From an uncultured Lachnospiraceae bacterium (GTDB taxonomy: Bacteria; Bacillota; Clostridia; Lachnospirales; Lachnospiraceae): a DNA stretch of 64,000 nt. Below are positions 56,479 through 64,000 of the stretch, in pieces; the stretch's first letter is position 1; each line of letters begins with the position of its first letter. Location of the stretch: contig CALWPC010000032.1 in NCBI GenBank assembly GCA_944383325.1, forward strand, positions 124,001 through 188,000. The letters run 5' to 3'. The translations under genes and the position numbers were made by a program. The notes beneath the pieces were generated by a model. The model did not search any database, had not been told where the DNA came from, and saw nothing but the letters and a program-made list of their open reading frames with translations.

Positions 56479-57267
56479 ATGAATTTGTTTTCGATAGGTA
56501 AACTTTCAAGACTGACCGGCGTCCATGTGCAATCATTGCGATATTATGAAGAATTAGGCATATTAAAGCCCGCATATATCGACCCGGACAGCCGATATAG
56601 ATATTATACTTTTGCGCATATGCGCATTGTTGAAGCCATTCAATATTGTGTTGATCTGGATATTCCTCTTAAACAATTTACAAATTTTCTTTTAGAAGAG
56701 GAAGAAGCAATAGACTATGCAAAGTTAATTGCATATGGAAAAGAAATAACCAACCAAAAGATGCGGCGGATCGAAAGCCGTCTTCGTTTTTTAGAGACCA
56801 TGCGGGAAGGTATGGATCATGCCGAAATCTGTTATACAAATCATGTTATTTCATGCCATATGGAAGAAAAAATATGTTGGGCAATGCCATATCACGGAAC
56901 GCAGTCTAATCCGGATTTTCAATCTGCAATATACCAGTTGATTTCTGACATAGAAAACAATGGTTTCCGGGCAGGTTATTCTTTTGGCCAACTGCTTATA
57001 TGCAAAGGAGATAGCAGCAAATCCTATATTTTTATTGATATACGGGAAACAGACAAACCACTGGAGAATGTTCCTCAAATTATGCATCTTCCGGCTGGTG
57101 AATATTTGTGTATAGTATCACGGGAAAACCAAATTGAAAAAGCCTCTGAAATCTTTCCAGATTTGTTTGCAATGTCATACGATAAAATTGTTATATCCGT
57201 TGAAATGTTCAACGAAAAATTTAACTATTCATCTCCTATATATGAGATCCGTTGTTTACTCCCTTAA
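56479..57267 (+). CDS. MerR-family transcriptional regulator, multidrug-sensing (BmrR-like)
   Basis: About 262 residues. The N-terminal winged helix (FSIGKLSRLTGVHVQSLRYY, YEELGILKPAYIDP, YRYYTFAHM) is MerR type, followed by a coiled-coil and a C-terminal GyrI/effector-binding-like domain. It lies divergent to the MATE gene and probably activates it by DNA twisting. A TTG at 56470 is an alternative start with a nearer purine-rich site. Confidence 0.88.
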   Translation: MNLFSIGKLSRLTGVHVQSLRYYEELGILKPAYIDPDSRYRYYTFAHMRIVEAIQYCVDLDIPLKQFTNFLLEEEEAIDYAKLIAYGKEITNQKMRRIESRLRFLETMREGMDHAEICYTNHVISCHMEEKICWAMPYHGTQSNPDFQSAIYQLISDIENNGFRAGYSFGQLLICKGDSSKSYIFIDIRETDKPLENVPQIMHLPAGEYLCIVSRENQIEKASEIFPDLFAMSYDKIVISVEMFNEKFNYSSPIYEIRCLLP

Positions 57268-57280
57268 AATACAGCTAAAC

Positions 57281-57322
57281 AAAAAAAGCAGAACCGCATA
57301 GCATTTTGCTATACAGTTCTGC
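57281..57322 (-). terminator. Terminator of the pectinesterase gene
   Basis: GCAGAAC...GTTCTGC arms with inner ATAGCA/TGCTAT pairing; TTTTTTT follows on the minus strand. It also separates the converging MerR gene. Confidence 0.8.
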
Positions 57323-57391
57323 AATATACAATCACTTTCTAATTGGGTATATAGCTAAGACAACGCGGATTTCGCGCATAAGCGTCTGCGT

Positions 57392-58927
57392 TTACTCTTC
57401 TCCCGGAAGTACCAGGGGCACCACCGGATAATTGCCTGGATTCCATCCATCCGGCTCATCGAGCTGTCTTGTAGACGGGTTATATTTTGCCGCTAAAAAC
57501 GCATAGGGAGCATAGGACGTCTGAATCTCCTGATCCGTTAAAAGCTTTTCATACGACGGCGCGACAACCTCAAGATCAATCAGGTTGCCTTCCATATCCA
57601 TCGTGCCATACTCCGCATATCTGGCGTTTTCAGGCAAAAAGCCATTCCCGCCCATTTGCACAAAACGGTCAAAATTTGGCGTGTCCTTATTGGAAATATG
57701 CTTATCCATCCTGCAATTATAAAACACAACCATAGCCGGTCCGTTCCAGGGGCGCCCAAGGCTGTAGGACTCCTCTTTCGGCGCGCTGCTCTCTGTAGTC
57801 GGATCGCAAGTCAACATGCAATCCTTAAACAAAAATCCGTACGGCTGCGTTTCCGCCGTCGATGCAGCCGTAATATGACCTGCATTATAAGGACTGTTAA
57901 TTGTACAGCTCTCAAATACCGCCGTACCGTTTCCGTAAATAAAATCAACCGTACCCTCAATGTAACAATTCTCATAATATACCCGGTTGCTCTGGTTCAT
58001 CAGAAGCGTATCCTGCCGTCCGATCATTTTGCACTCATAAAATGCACTGCGATCGGCATCCACACGAAGCGCCAGGCCCTGCGTCTGATTTTTACTGCTT
58101 CGGATATCCTTCTCCCTCTGCTCGATCGTCAGCGCATTTCCATACCAGTTTCCATCCTCGCCTCGGGCATATTTGCGGTAATCTTCGCGTTCTTCCTCCG
58201 TTACATAGATGTTATAAGAATTTTCAAACATCATATTTTTTGCAATAAAATCATGCGCGGTAGATGCGATCACCGTGCTCGCATGATTGGAACTTGCGCT
58301 CACGTTTCCGTCGGAAATCGACCAGTAGTACATACCGCACCCGTAATAAAAGGTAAGATTGGCCTCTTCTTCAGCATCTGGATACATAGCCTCATAAGTG
58401 ACGTATGGCGCCGTAAGCGTCGTATGCTCACGATACGTACCGGGGGCAAACCGCAGGGTAATGCGCTCCTCCTCACAGGTCGGCGCGTGCTGATTGACAT
58501 AATCGACCGCTTCCCCCAAGGTCCGGAAACAATGGGTTCCCGTCGTATACGATTTGCTGTCCACATAAATGACGCGCTCTTCCTGCGGTTTTTCATATCC
58601 GAAATTCGAATATTCTCCAACTGCGGCCTTCAAAAGCAGTAACGCGTCGTCCGCACTGACCAAGCCGTCCGCGTTAACGTCAGCCCGCTCCTTTGTCTGT
58701 TCATCTGCCTCATACAGTCCGGCATTGATCTGCAGCGCGCGCAGTGCATCACGAACCGTATACCTGCCGTCCCCGTTGAGATCCCCCTTGTCGAGCAGCA
58801 CCGGCTCCGACCAATCCGACGTCACAGCCGCCTTTGCCCGAACCGCCGGCAGGCAGACCGTGAAGGCAGCAATTCCAAGCGCCGCAGCAACGTACCTCCC
58901 GCATCTTCTCCATTTATGATTTCTCAA
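57392..58927 (-). CDS. Secreted pectin methylesterase (CE8) with N-terminal dockerin
   Basis: 511 residues. Signal peptide (1-33), dockerin (about 47-105; GDLNGDGRYTVRDALRALQ and ADVNADGLVSADDALLLL), then a CE8 beta-helix (about 118-480). CE8 motifs: QTQGLALRVDADRSAFYECK, GRQDTLL (catalytic Asp), GTVDFIYGNG (second Asp) and SLGRPWNG. It removes methyl esters from homogalacturonan, preparing it for the pectate lyases at 58940 and 15753. It follows the lyase gene on the same strand by 12 bp and is probably co-transcribed. Confidence 0.95.
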   Translation of the reverse strand: MRNHKWRRCGRYVAAALGIAAFTVCLPAVRAKAAVTSDWSEPVLLDKGDLNGDGRYTVRDALRALQINAGLYEADEQTKERADVNADGLVSADDALLLLKAAVGEYSNFGYEKPQEERVIYVDSKSYTTGTHCFRTLGEAVDYVNQHAPTCEEERITLRFAPGTYREHTTLTAPYVTYEAMYPDAEEEANLTFYYGCGMYYWSISDGNVSASSNHASTVIASTAHDFIAKNMMFENSYNIYVTEEEREDYRKYARGEDGNWYGNALTIEQREKDIRSSKNQTQGLALRVDADRSAFYECKMIGRQDTLLMNQSNRVYYENCYIEGTVDFIYGNGTAVFESCTINSPYNAGHITAASTAETQPYGFLFKDCMLTCDPTTESSAPKEESYSLGRPWNGPAMVVFYNCRMDKHISNKDTPNFDRFVQMGGNGFLPENARYAEYGTMDMEGNLIDLEVVAPSYEKLLTDQEIQTSYAPYAFLAAKYNPSTRQLDEPDGWNPGNYPVVPLVLPGEE

Positions 58928-58939
58928 AAAGACACCTCT

Positions 58940-60757
58940 CTATCTCCCGATAGCAGCCTCGGGATTTTCTATCAGAAACTGTAAAAATACCTCCAGATTC
59001 GTAAACGACGTATCCTTATAAGCGGCTTTTCCATCGTCCGGATCATTCTTATCCAAACCGGCAAAATCTTCCCACGCGTCGCTCATACCGTCTTTATCTG
59101 TATCAACATAGGAAGGATAGGAAGCTAACCCGGGATACTGCCCGTCTACAGATGCAGCATATACCGGATTGCTGTTGCTTGAAGGGATAGTCCCCGTCCA
59201 ACCCGGCGACTCGTAAATATAATCGATCGTTTTTCCGGTTCCGTCCTGATACGTTTTCACAATCGCCGCATCCACCGTATCGCGGAACAGCGACGCGCCG
59301 GCATACAGCTCCACTTCCTCCGCCGCCTTCTGTGCGCTCTGAACCTGTGTCATCATCGAATTTTCATAAGGCGCGTCAAGCAGATATTTCGTTTGATCGA
59401 GCACAAGACCGCTCTTTACATAGTACGGATTTTTGTCAGTAGCCAACACATCATCCTCAAAGCGAATCAGAGAAATCTGATCATCAGGCAGCTCTCCGTC
59501 CATCATATTGCCGGACGCATACATATGATTGCCGATGCTAGCTTCAGAGAACATGTATTTTCCAGTCGAAATCGGACCGCTCTTGAAATAGTTATTAATA
59601 TAATTATATGTAGTCAAATACAACAGTGTCCCGTTTTCATCCGCATCACTGGATTTTCCTGAACTCTGTCCCGACCAGTTATAGACCAGATTGTTAATAA
59701 ATTCTACATGCTTTTCGCTGCTATCCAGGTCACTGGACATATATGTTCCAATCATCGGCATCCGGCTGCTGTGCGTCACATACATATTATGATGGAACGT
59801 CACTTTCGATCCCTGCGCTACGCGGATCAACGAACCCATACCGTGACGCGACTTTCCGACATTAACGGAACTCGTAATACTCTGTGCGACAATATTCCAC
59901 TGAACAGACACACGGTCACTGACTGCATCGTATGAATTTCCGTCTCCGCTTGGAGAAACAGAAAGCGTCTCATCGGTTCCCCATGTCACGCTGCAGTGAT
60001 CAACAATCACATCTTTGGACCCCTTCACATCGACACTGTCGTTCTGTTTGCCCATCTGGTCGCCGGAGCGAATGCGCAGATAGCGCACAATCACATTGCT
60101 CGTATCGCTAATATGCAGTCCGTAATTTGCCAGACATATTCCATCGCCCGGAGCTGTCTGTCCTGCTATCGTAACGTCGCCGTTCTTGATCGTGAGATTA
60201 CTGTTCAGGTAAATCGTTCCCGATACCTTAAATACGATCGTGCGCGGGCCTTTCATTTCTATCGCCGCACGCAGAGAACCCTCGCCGCTGTCGTTTAAGT
60301 TGGTTACTTCAACTACTTGGCCGCCGCGGCCGCCGGTTGTATATTTCCCATAGCCGTCAGCACCCAGAAAACCAATGCCGTCTTCTGCCTCCTCAAACCC
60401 TTCTGGAATATAATACTCTACATCATCCAGATATTGCTCATATCCAAGCTGATAATCGGCCAGGCCGGCAATATCCTGTAATATCATAAGTGCGTCCCGA
60501 ACAGAAAGCGTCCCGTCCTCATTCAGATCTCCATTGACAACATGCGCATCCTGTTTTGCCACCGTACCGGAAATCGCCTGCAGCGCCTTCAGCGCATCAC
60601 TTGCGTCAACAATACCGTCATTATTCACATCCCCGCGCTTTAAAGCGCTGCTGACTGTTCCCTGTCTCGCAAGAGTGGTTTCTGTATCCGCCCATACCGG
60701 AGTAGTAACCGCCATGGAAATCGCCAATGACAAAGCCATAACTTTCTTCAGTCTCAT
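58940..60757 (-). CDS. Secreted pectate lyase (PL1-like) with N-terminal dockerin
   Basis: About 605 residues from ATG 60757 (GAGGAGG upstream). Signal peptide (to about residue 24, TTPVWA), dockerin (about 41-106; GDVNNDGIVDASDALKALQ and GDLNEDGTLSVRDALMILQ), then a lyase beta-helix (ADGYGKYTTGGRGGQVVEVT, VDHCSVTWGTDETL, VTFHHNMYVTHSSRMPMIG), and a C-terminal calcium-binding segment (DTDKDGMSDAWEDFAG). Cleaves pectate outside the cell by beta-elimination. Upstream of the methylesterase gene. Confidence 0.93.
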   Translation of the reverse strand: MRLKKVMALSLAISMAVTTPVWADTETTLARQGTVSSALKRGDVNNDGIVDASDALKALQAISGTVAKQDAHVVNGDLNEDGTLSVRDALMILQDIAGLADYQLGYEQYLDDVEYYIPEGFEEAEDGIGFLGADGYGKYTTGGRGGQVVEVTNLNDSGEGSLRAAIEMKGPRTIVFKVSGTIYLNSNLTIKNGDVTIAGQTAPGDGICLANYGLHISDTSNVIVRYLRIRSGDQMGKQNDSVDVKGSKDVIVDHCSVTWGTDETLSVSPSGDGNSYDAVSDRVSVQWNIVAQSITSSVNVGKSRHGMGSLIRVAQGSKVTFHHNMYVTHSSRMPMIGTYMSSDLDSSEKHVEFINNLVYNWSGQSSGKSSDADENGTLLYLTTYNYINNYFKSGPISTGKYMFSEASIGNHMYASGNMMDGELPDDQISLIRFEDDVLATDKNPYYVKSGLVLDQTKYLLDAPYENSMMTQVQSAQKAAEEVELYAGASLFRDTVDAAIVKTYQDGTGKTIDYIYESPGWTGTIPSSNSNPVYAASVDGQYPGLASYPSYVDTDKDGMSDAWEDFAGLDKNDPDDGKAAYKDTSFTNLEVFLQFLIENPEAAIGR

Positions 60758-60954
60758 ACCCTTACTTCCTCCTCTGATGCTGCGCCTGGACATATACAAC
60801 TGATTTTTTCATCTATGTATTGAAAATTGGAACGATAGCACAAAAAAACAGCCGTATATCCCCAGTTTTTTATTGATCTTATACATCATACCATACAATA
60901 AAACGAAAGTAAAGATTTGCAAACAGATGTTCCTTTAAAGATACAAAAGAACAG

Positions 60955-60986
60955 AAAAAAGGACACCGACTTTCGTCAGTGTCCTT
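60955..60986 (-). terminator. Terminator of the cohesin-like surface protein gene
   Basis: AAAGGACACTGAC-GAAA-GTCGGTGTCC followed by TTTTTT on the minus strand. Confidence 0.8.
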
Positions 60987-61028
60987 TACAAACGATATTG
61001 ACATTCAGAATGCTAAACCTAACACGTA

Positions 61029-61883
61029 TTAGATTGTAGCTTTCTTCTTCAGCGTAACAAGTACAACACCTGCTGCAAGAGCAAGAACTGCCATTGTAGC
61101 TACCGGAGCAACGTCAGCAGTCTTAGCTGCGCTTGTGCTAGAACCTGTTGAAGAAGATCCTGTTGAGGAGCTTCCTGTTGAGGAGCTTCCTGTTGAGGAA
61201 GAACCGCCAGTTGTAGAAGAACCACCAGTTGTGGAACCACCTGTCGGTGCTTTTGTTGCGTCAACAGTCGGTGCTTTTGTTGCATCTGCGCTCGGTGCAG
61301 GCTCGTCACTAGAAACAGGTGTCTCAGTCGGAGCTGATGTCGGATCTGCGCTCGGTACAGGCTCATCAGTAGGAACCGGCGCCTCAGTCGGAGCTGCAGA
61401 AGGAGTTACTTCAGGCATAATAGCCTGTGTATCAACAGCAACTTCGCATGTGCTCAAATCATCTTTAACAGCTGCGGTACCCTTAATAACTCTCATTGTA
61501 GATTCTGCAGTTACATCTGAAAACTTAACTGTAAACACTGCGCCATCCCAGTCATTGTTCTGAGCCTTTGCGCCAGTTGCAACAACATAAGTCTCGCCGC
61601 CTTTAGAAGCTGCCGGATTCTTAACACCAGTACCACCGTCGCCAAGATAATCCAATCTGAAATCTGTAACATAGGATACATCTGCATCTGTAGTAGTTGC
61701 ATCTGTATATACGATACCGATATCAAATGTCTCCAGGTTGCCGCTTGCATAAACAGTAACAGTCACCGTACCGTCTTCATTTAATACTTTATCAACAGAT
61801 ACGGAATACTCTCCAGCAAATGCCATTACGCTCATGGATAAAACCATAGCCAGTGCAACGACTGTTGCAAGTAATTTCTTCAT
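61029..61883 (-). CDS. Wall-anchored surface protein with cohesin-like domain
   Basis: 284 residues. Signal peptide (1-23, ending VMAFAG), a beta-sandwich domain of about 135 residues (YSVSVDKVLNEDGTVTVTVY, DWDGAVFTVKFSDV) with cohesin-like spacing, a Pro/Thr/Asp linker, a Gly/Ser-rich stretch of SSTG repeats, then a C-terminal signal: AAKTADVAP, hydrophobic segment, KKK. The sorting motif is unusual, resembling a degenerate PKTGD/LPxTG. It would be the cell-wall anchor for dockerin enzymes. The cohesin call is by pattern only. Confidence 0.7.
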   Translation of the reverse strand: MKKLLATVVALAMVLSMSVMAFAGEYSVSVDKVLNEDGTVTVTVYASGNLETFDIGIVYTDATTTDADVSYVTDFRLDYLGDGGTGVKNPAASKGGETYVVATGAKAQNNDWDGAVFTVKFSDVTAESTMRVIKGTAAVKDDLSTCEVAVDTQAIMPEVTPSAAPTEAPVPTDEPVPSADPTSAPTETPVSSDEPAPSADATKAPTVDATKAPTGGSTTGGSSTTGGSSSTGSSSTGSSSTGSSSTGSSTSAAKTADVAPVATMAVLALAAGVVLVTLKKKATI

Positions 61884-62096
61884 CTCTTAATCTCTTCCTT
61901 CCTATTAATATGTTATAGCAATACGTTTACATCACAAAATATAACATCTGTGCATCTGAATGTCAAGAAAAATTTCATTTTTTCACATGCTCATAGCATA
62001 TGTCAACTTGGCTTCGTTCCGCAACTGTCTCACATTGGAATGTAAGACATATACTGCCACATTACCTTCCTTTCGATAATGCCGAAACTACATCAA

Positions 62097-62885
62097 TTAC
62101 AGTTCCGGAATCAGTTGTGCCGCGTACTGTAAAATTTGCAGCGCATCGTCTGCACTGATCATTCCATCAGCATTGACGTCAGCCGCATTGGTCTGTGCTT
62201 CATCCAACTCCATCAGCTGAGCTGCATTCTGCAGAACAAGAAGCGCATCCTGTGCGTCCACAACACCGTCCGCATTGACATCGCCGCGCGTGTACGGCTC
62301 TTCTGACGGCTGAGACGTCGGCTCCTCCGTCGCCGGAGTATCCGTCGGATCCGGCGCAGCGCTCTTGAAAAATGTAACTGTCGAACCCTGCGTTGCCACA
62401 TCGGAAGCTTCCGTATTAAAACCTAATTCCTCGACGCTGATCTCCAGTTGTGTCGTCGTGTTATCTTTTGAAATTCTCTGACACAGCACAAATGTCAGCT
62501 GACCGACCTGGCCGGTCGCCTCAAGCGCCGCATCTTCGGTAGTGATGCCCGCAATCCGAATGCTTCCGTTCGTGTCCGTATTGACATCCTGATACCCCTC
62601 AAACGCTGTAATTCCATTCAAAATCTCATCGCCCTCGGGTTCCTGGACTTCCAAGCAGCGGCTATCGTACGTCACCGTAAAATCATAGCACTGCATATCA
62701 ATCGTCCCGTCCACATAAATCGGAACAGTTACAATGCTCTCGTCTCTTGTCGCCGAATAGACCGTGACGTCACCCAACCGCACCGTCGGTTTCTGCTCCT
62801 CCGCATTTGCAAACACAAAAACCTGCGCGCTCACCGCCAATGCCAACACAGCGATACAGGCAATCACTTTTCTGATATGTTTCAT
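62097..62885 (-). CDS. Secreted cohesin-dockerin adaptor protein
   Basis: About 262 residues from ATG 62885 (GAGGA 6 nt upstream). Signal peptide (to about residue 27), cohesin domain (about 33-172; TVTVYSATRDESIVTVPIYV, YDFTVTYDSRCLEV, GSIRIAGITTED, GQLTFVL), a Thr/Pro/Glu linker, and a two-repeat C-terminal dockerin (GDVNADGVVDAQDALLVLQ, ADVNADGMISADDALQILQ). With both modules it can bridge one dockerin enzyme to another cohesin. It lies between the surface protein and the LamG-dockerin gene. Confidence 0.85.
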   Translation of the reverse strand: MKHIRKVIACIAVLALAVSAQVFVFANAEEQKPTVRLGDVTVYSATRDESIVTVPIYVDGTIDMQCYDFTVTYDSRCLEVQEPEGDEILNGITAFEGYQDVNTDTNGSIRIAGITTEDAALEATGQVGQLTFVLCQRISKDNTTTQLEISVEELGFNTEASDVATQGSTVTFFKSAAPDPTDTPATEEPTSQPSEEPYTRGDVNADGVVDAQDALLVLQNAAQLMELDEAQTNAADVNADGMISADDALQILQYAAQLIPEL

Positions 62886-62951
62886 ACGAAGTCCTCTTTT
62901 CATTTAGACAGCGCTCTCCTCCATTACAGAGGAGAGACTGCCTGTGTGCTA

Positions 62952-64000
62952 TTAATCAAGCTGTGCTGCAATTCTAAGAATTGTAAGTGCATCGTCTGCA
63001 GTAACATTGCCATCGCCATTCAGATCTGCAATTGCCAACTGCGTTTCATCTAATGTTGTCAACTGTGCCGCATGCTGAAGAACAAGCAGTGCATCTTCTG
63101 CCGTTGCAGCGCCGTCCTGGTTCACATCGCCGCGAACCGTCGGATTCACATGCGGATCGTTTGCCTTTGCATCTTCATACAATGCCTGAACCTGTGCGTC
63201 AGAAAGCTCCTCGTCATAGAAACGCAGACATGTCACATAGGAATCTGTTGTCGTCTGGTAATTGCTCTTCGATCCTGCTCTGTTTACATAGCCAAGATAT
63301 ACGGAAGTATCTTCTGCTGTCAGGAAAGACATAATCGAAGTTGCTCCCTGATTTTGCGTTCCGCCATAAATCAGATTGTTTGTAACATTTGCAAAACTCG
63401 GAAGTCCCTCATAAGTTGCTACAGAGTCATTGTCAATTTTCCACTGATAATAACCATCATAGAAACGAGGTCCAACATTGTCGTTTGCGTTCTCAATCTT
63501 TACACCGTCAATGTATGTCTGGATACCGGAGTTTGCCATCGTCATCGTTACATAATGCCACTCCGTATTTGCCGCCAAAATTGCAGCAGATTGCTCCTCT
63601 GAAGCGGAGAAGGTGAAATCATTTTTCAGCGTGCTGATCACTGCAGCATCGGATGTACCTTCCTGGAATACCGCCATACCGTTACTCATAGAGTACAAAA
63701 TGGAATATGCCTTGATCGTCTTCGCTGTTTCCTGCATCTTGGACTGATAAATCAGCTTTGCTGTATCTACAAAAGATACTGCCGCCGAATTAGCAACCGT
63801 TCCGTCTTCCGCCGCATCCTGCTTCAGCCAGTAGGAGATGGTTGCTCCGGTCATATCATCTCTTCCTGCAAACGGATTCTCAGCGAGCTGAAGTGCGGAA
63901 GTCTCTGTTGCGGAGCTTGCCGCCAACTTCACAACGTTGCCCATCGTCGCATCGTTTACAATCGAAGGATCTGCTACCTGATTGCGTCTTCCCTCATTAG
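62952..64000 (-). CDS. LamG-like domain and C-terminal dockerin of a larger secreted protein (5' end beyond window)
   Basis: The frame is open to the window edge, so the N-terminal part, including any signal peptide and catalytic domain, is missing; the internal ATG at 63944 is not a credible start. Visible are a LamG/concanavalin-like domain (ENPFAGRDDMTGATISYWLK, WHYVTMTMANSGIQTYIDGV, VTCLRFYDEELSDAQVQALY) and a dockerin (GDVNQDGAATAEDALLVLQ, ADLNGDGNVTADDALTIL). The same LamG-linker-dockerin tail ends the pectate lyase at 15753, so this is likely another polysaccharide-active enzyme. Confidence 0.85.
   Translation of the reverse strand, partial: NEGRRNQVADPSIVNDATMGNVVKLAASSATETSALQLAENPFAGRDDMTGATISYWLKQDAAEDGTVANSAAVSFVDTAKLIYQSKMQETAKTIKAYSILYSMSNGMAVFQEGTSDAAVISTLKNDFTFSASEEQSAAILAANTEWHYVTMTMANSGIQTYIDGVKIENANDNVGPRFYDGYYQWKIDNDSVATYEGLPSFANVTNNLIYGGTQNQGATSIMSFLTAEDTSVYLGYVNRAGSKSNYQTTTDSYVTCLRFYDEELSDAQVQALYEDAKANDPHVNPTVRGDVNQDGAATAEDALLVLQHAAQLTTLDETQLAIADLNGDGNVTADDALTILRIAAQLD

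Noticed and set aside
61135-61563. Plus-strand frame with repetitive VEEEP-type sequence
   Set aside because: Reverse complement of the Ser/Thr/Gly linker of the surface protein.
63815-63944. ATG at 63944 as the true start of the last gene
   Set aside because: The frame stays open to 64000, there is no signal peptide at that ATG, and the LamG domain begins immediately; the gene is cut by the window edge.

Overview
The window reads as a chromosomal segment of an anaerobic Firmicute, most likely a pectin-fermenting gut or rumen Lachnospiraceae. The grounds are the priA-def-fmt-rsmB-rlmN-PP2C-PASTA kinase-rsgA-rpe order, a DNPR-type (diaminopimelate) MurE, strong Shine-Dalgarno sequences, consensus sigma-A promoters, a Clostridia-like microcompartment locus and many dockerin-bearing pectinases. 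Most genes lie on the minus strand. No tRNA, rRNA, IS element or CRISPR array was seen.

Layout. 1-2490 (-): 3'-truncated heavy-metal P-type ATPase, a small acidic helper and a 26-residue membrane microprotein. 2588-6927 (+): TetR regulator and two half-size ABC transporters of the IrtAB/YbtPQ type; a TTAG/CTAA dyad is shared with the ATPase operon. 7025-11435 (-): hpf, secA, and prfB with its programmed +1 frameshift. 11471-14441 (-): DhuD/DhuI-type unsaturated-uronate genes, a uridine phosphorylase and a PHP hydrolase. 14590-18408: orphan substrate-binding lipoprotein, then a large pectate lyase-LamG-dockerin protein. 18522-24580: small alarmone synthetase, HD hydrolase, and a Bce-type two-component/ABC module. 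24622-33560 (-): SGNH/CE12-like esterase and an 11-gene bacterial microcompartment (BMC) operon of the fucose/rhamnose (aldolase) type. 33809-35589 (+): DUF4474-like protein coupled to a metallophosphoesterase. 35695-39110 (-): rplT, rpmI, infC with an attenuator-like leader, lgt, ychF. 39424-40092 (-): dockerin/cohesin-like protein behind a promoter with a G9 tract. 40215-54834 (-): housekeeping block from rpe to murE, and eno. 55034-57267: divergent MATE pump and MerR regulator. 57392-64000 (-): pectin methylesterase, pectate lyase, wall-anchored cohesin-like protein, cohesin-dockerin adaptor and a truncated LamG-dockerin protein.

How it fits together. Surface pectinases with dockerins, together with cohesin-like anchor and adaptor proteins, suggest a small pectin-directed cellulosome-like system. 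Unsaturated uronates from pectate lyases would feed the DhuI/DhuD pair. Deoxy sugars such as rhamnose from rhamnogalacturonan would feed the BMC, where an aldolase makes lactaldehyde, an acylating aldehyde dehydrogenase and PduL make acyl-phosphate, and an alcohol dehydrogenase recycles NADH. No glycyl-radical or B12-dependent diol dehydratase is present in the window. Other notable items are an 80-bp intergenic repeat in front of both ychF and murE, a possible phase-variable promoter, and a probable AUC start codon for infC.
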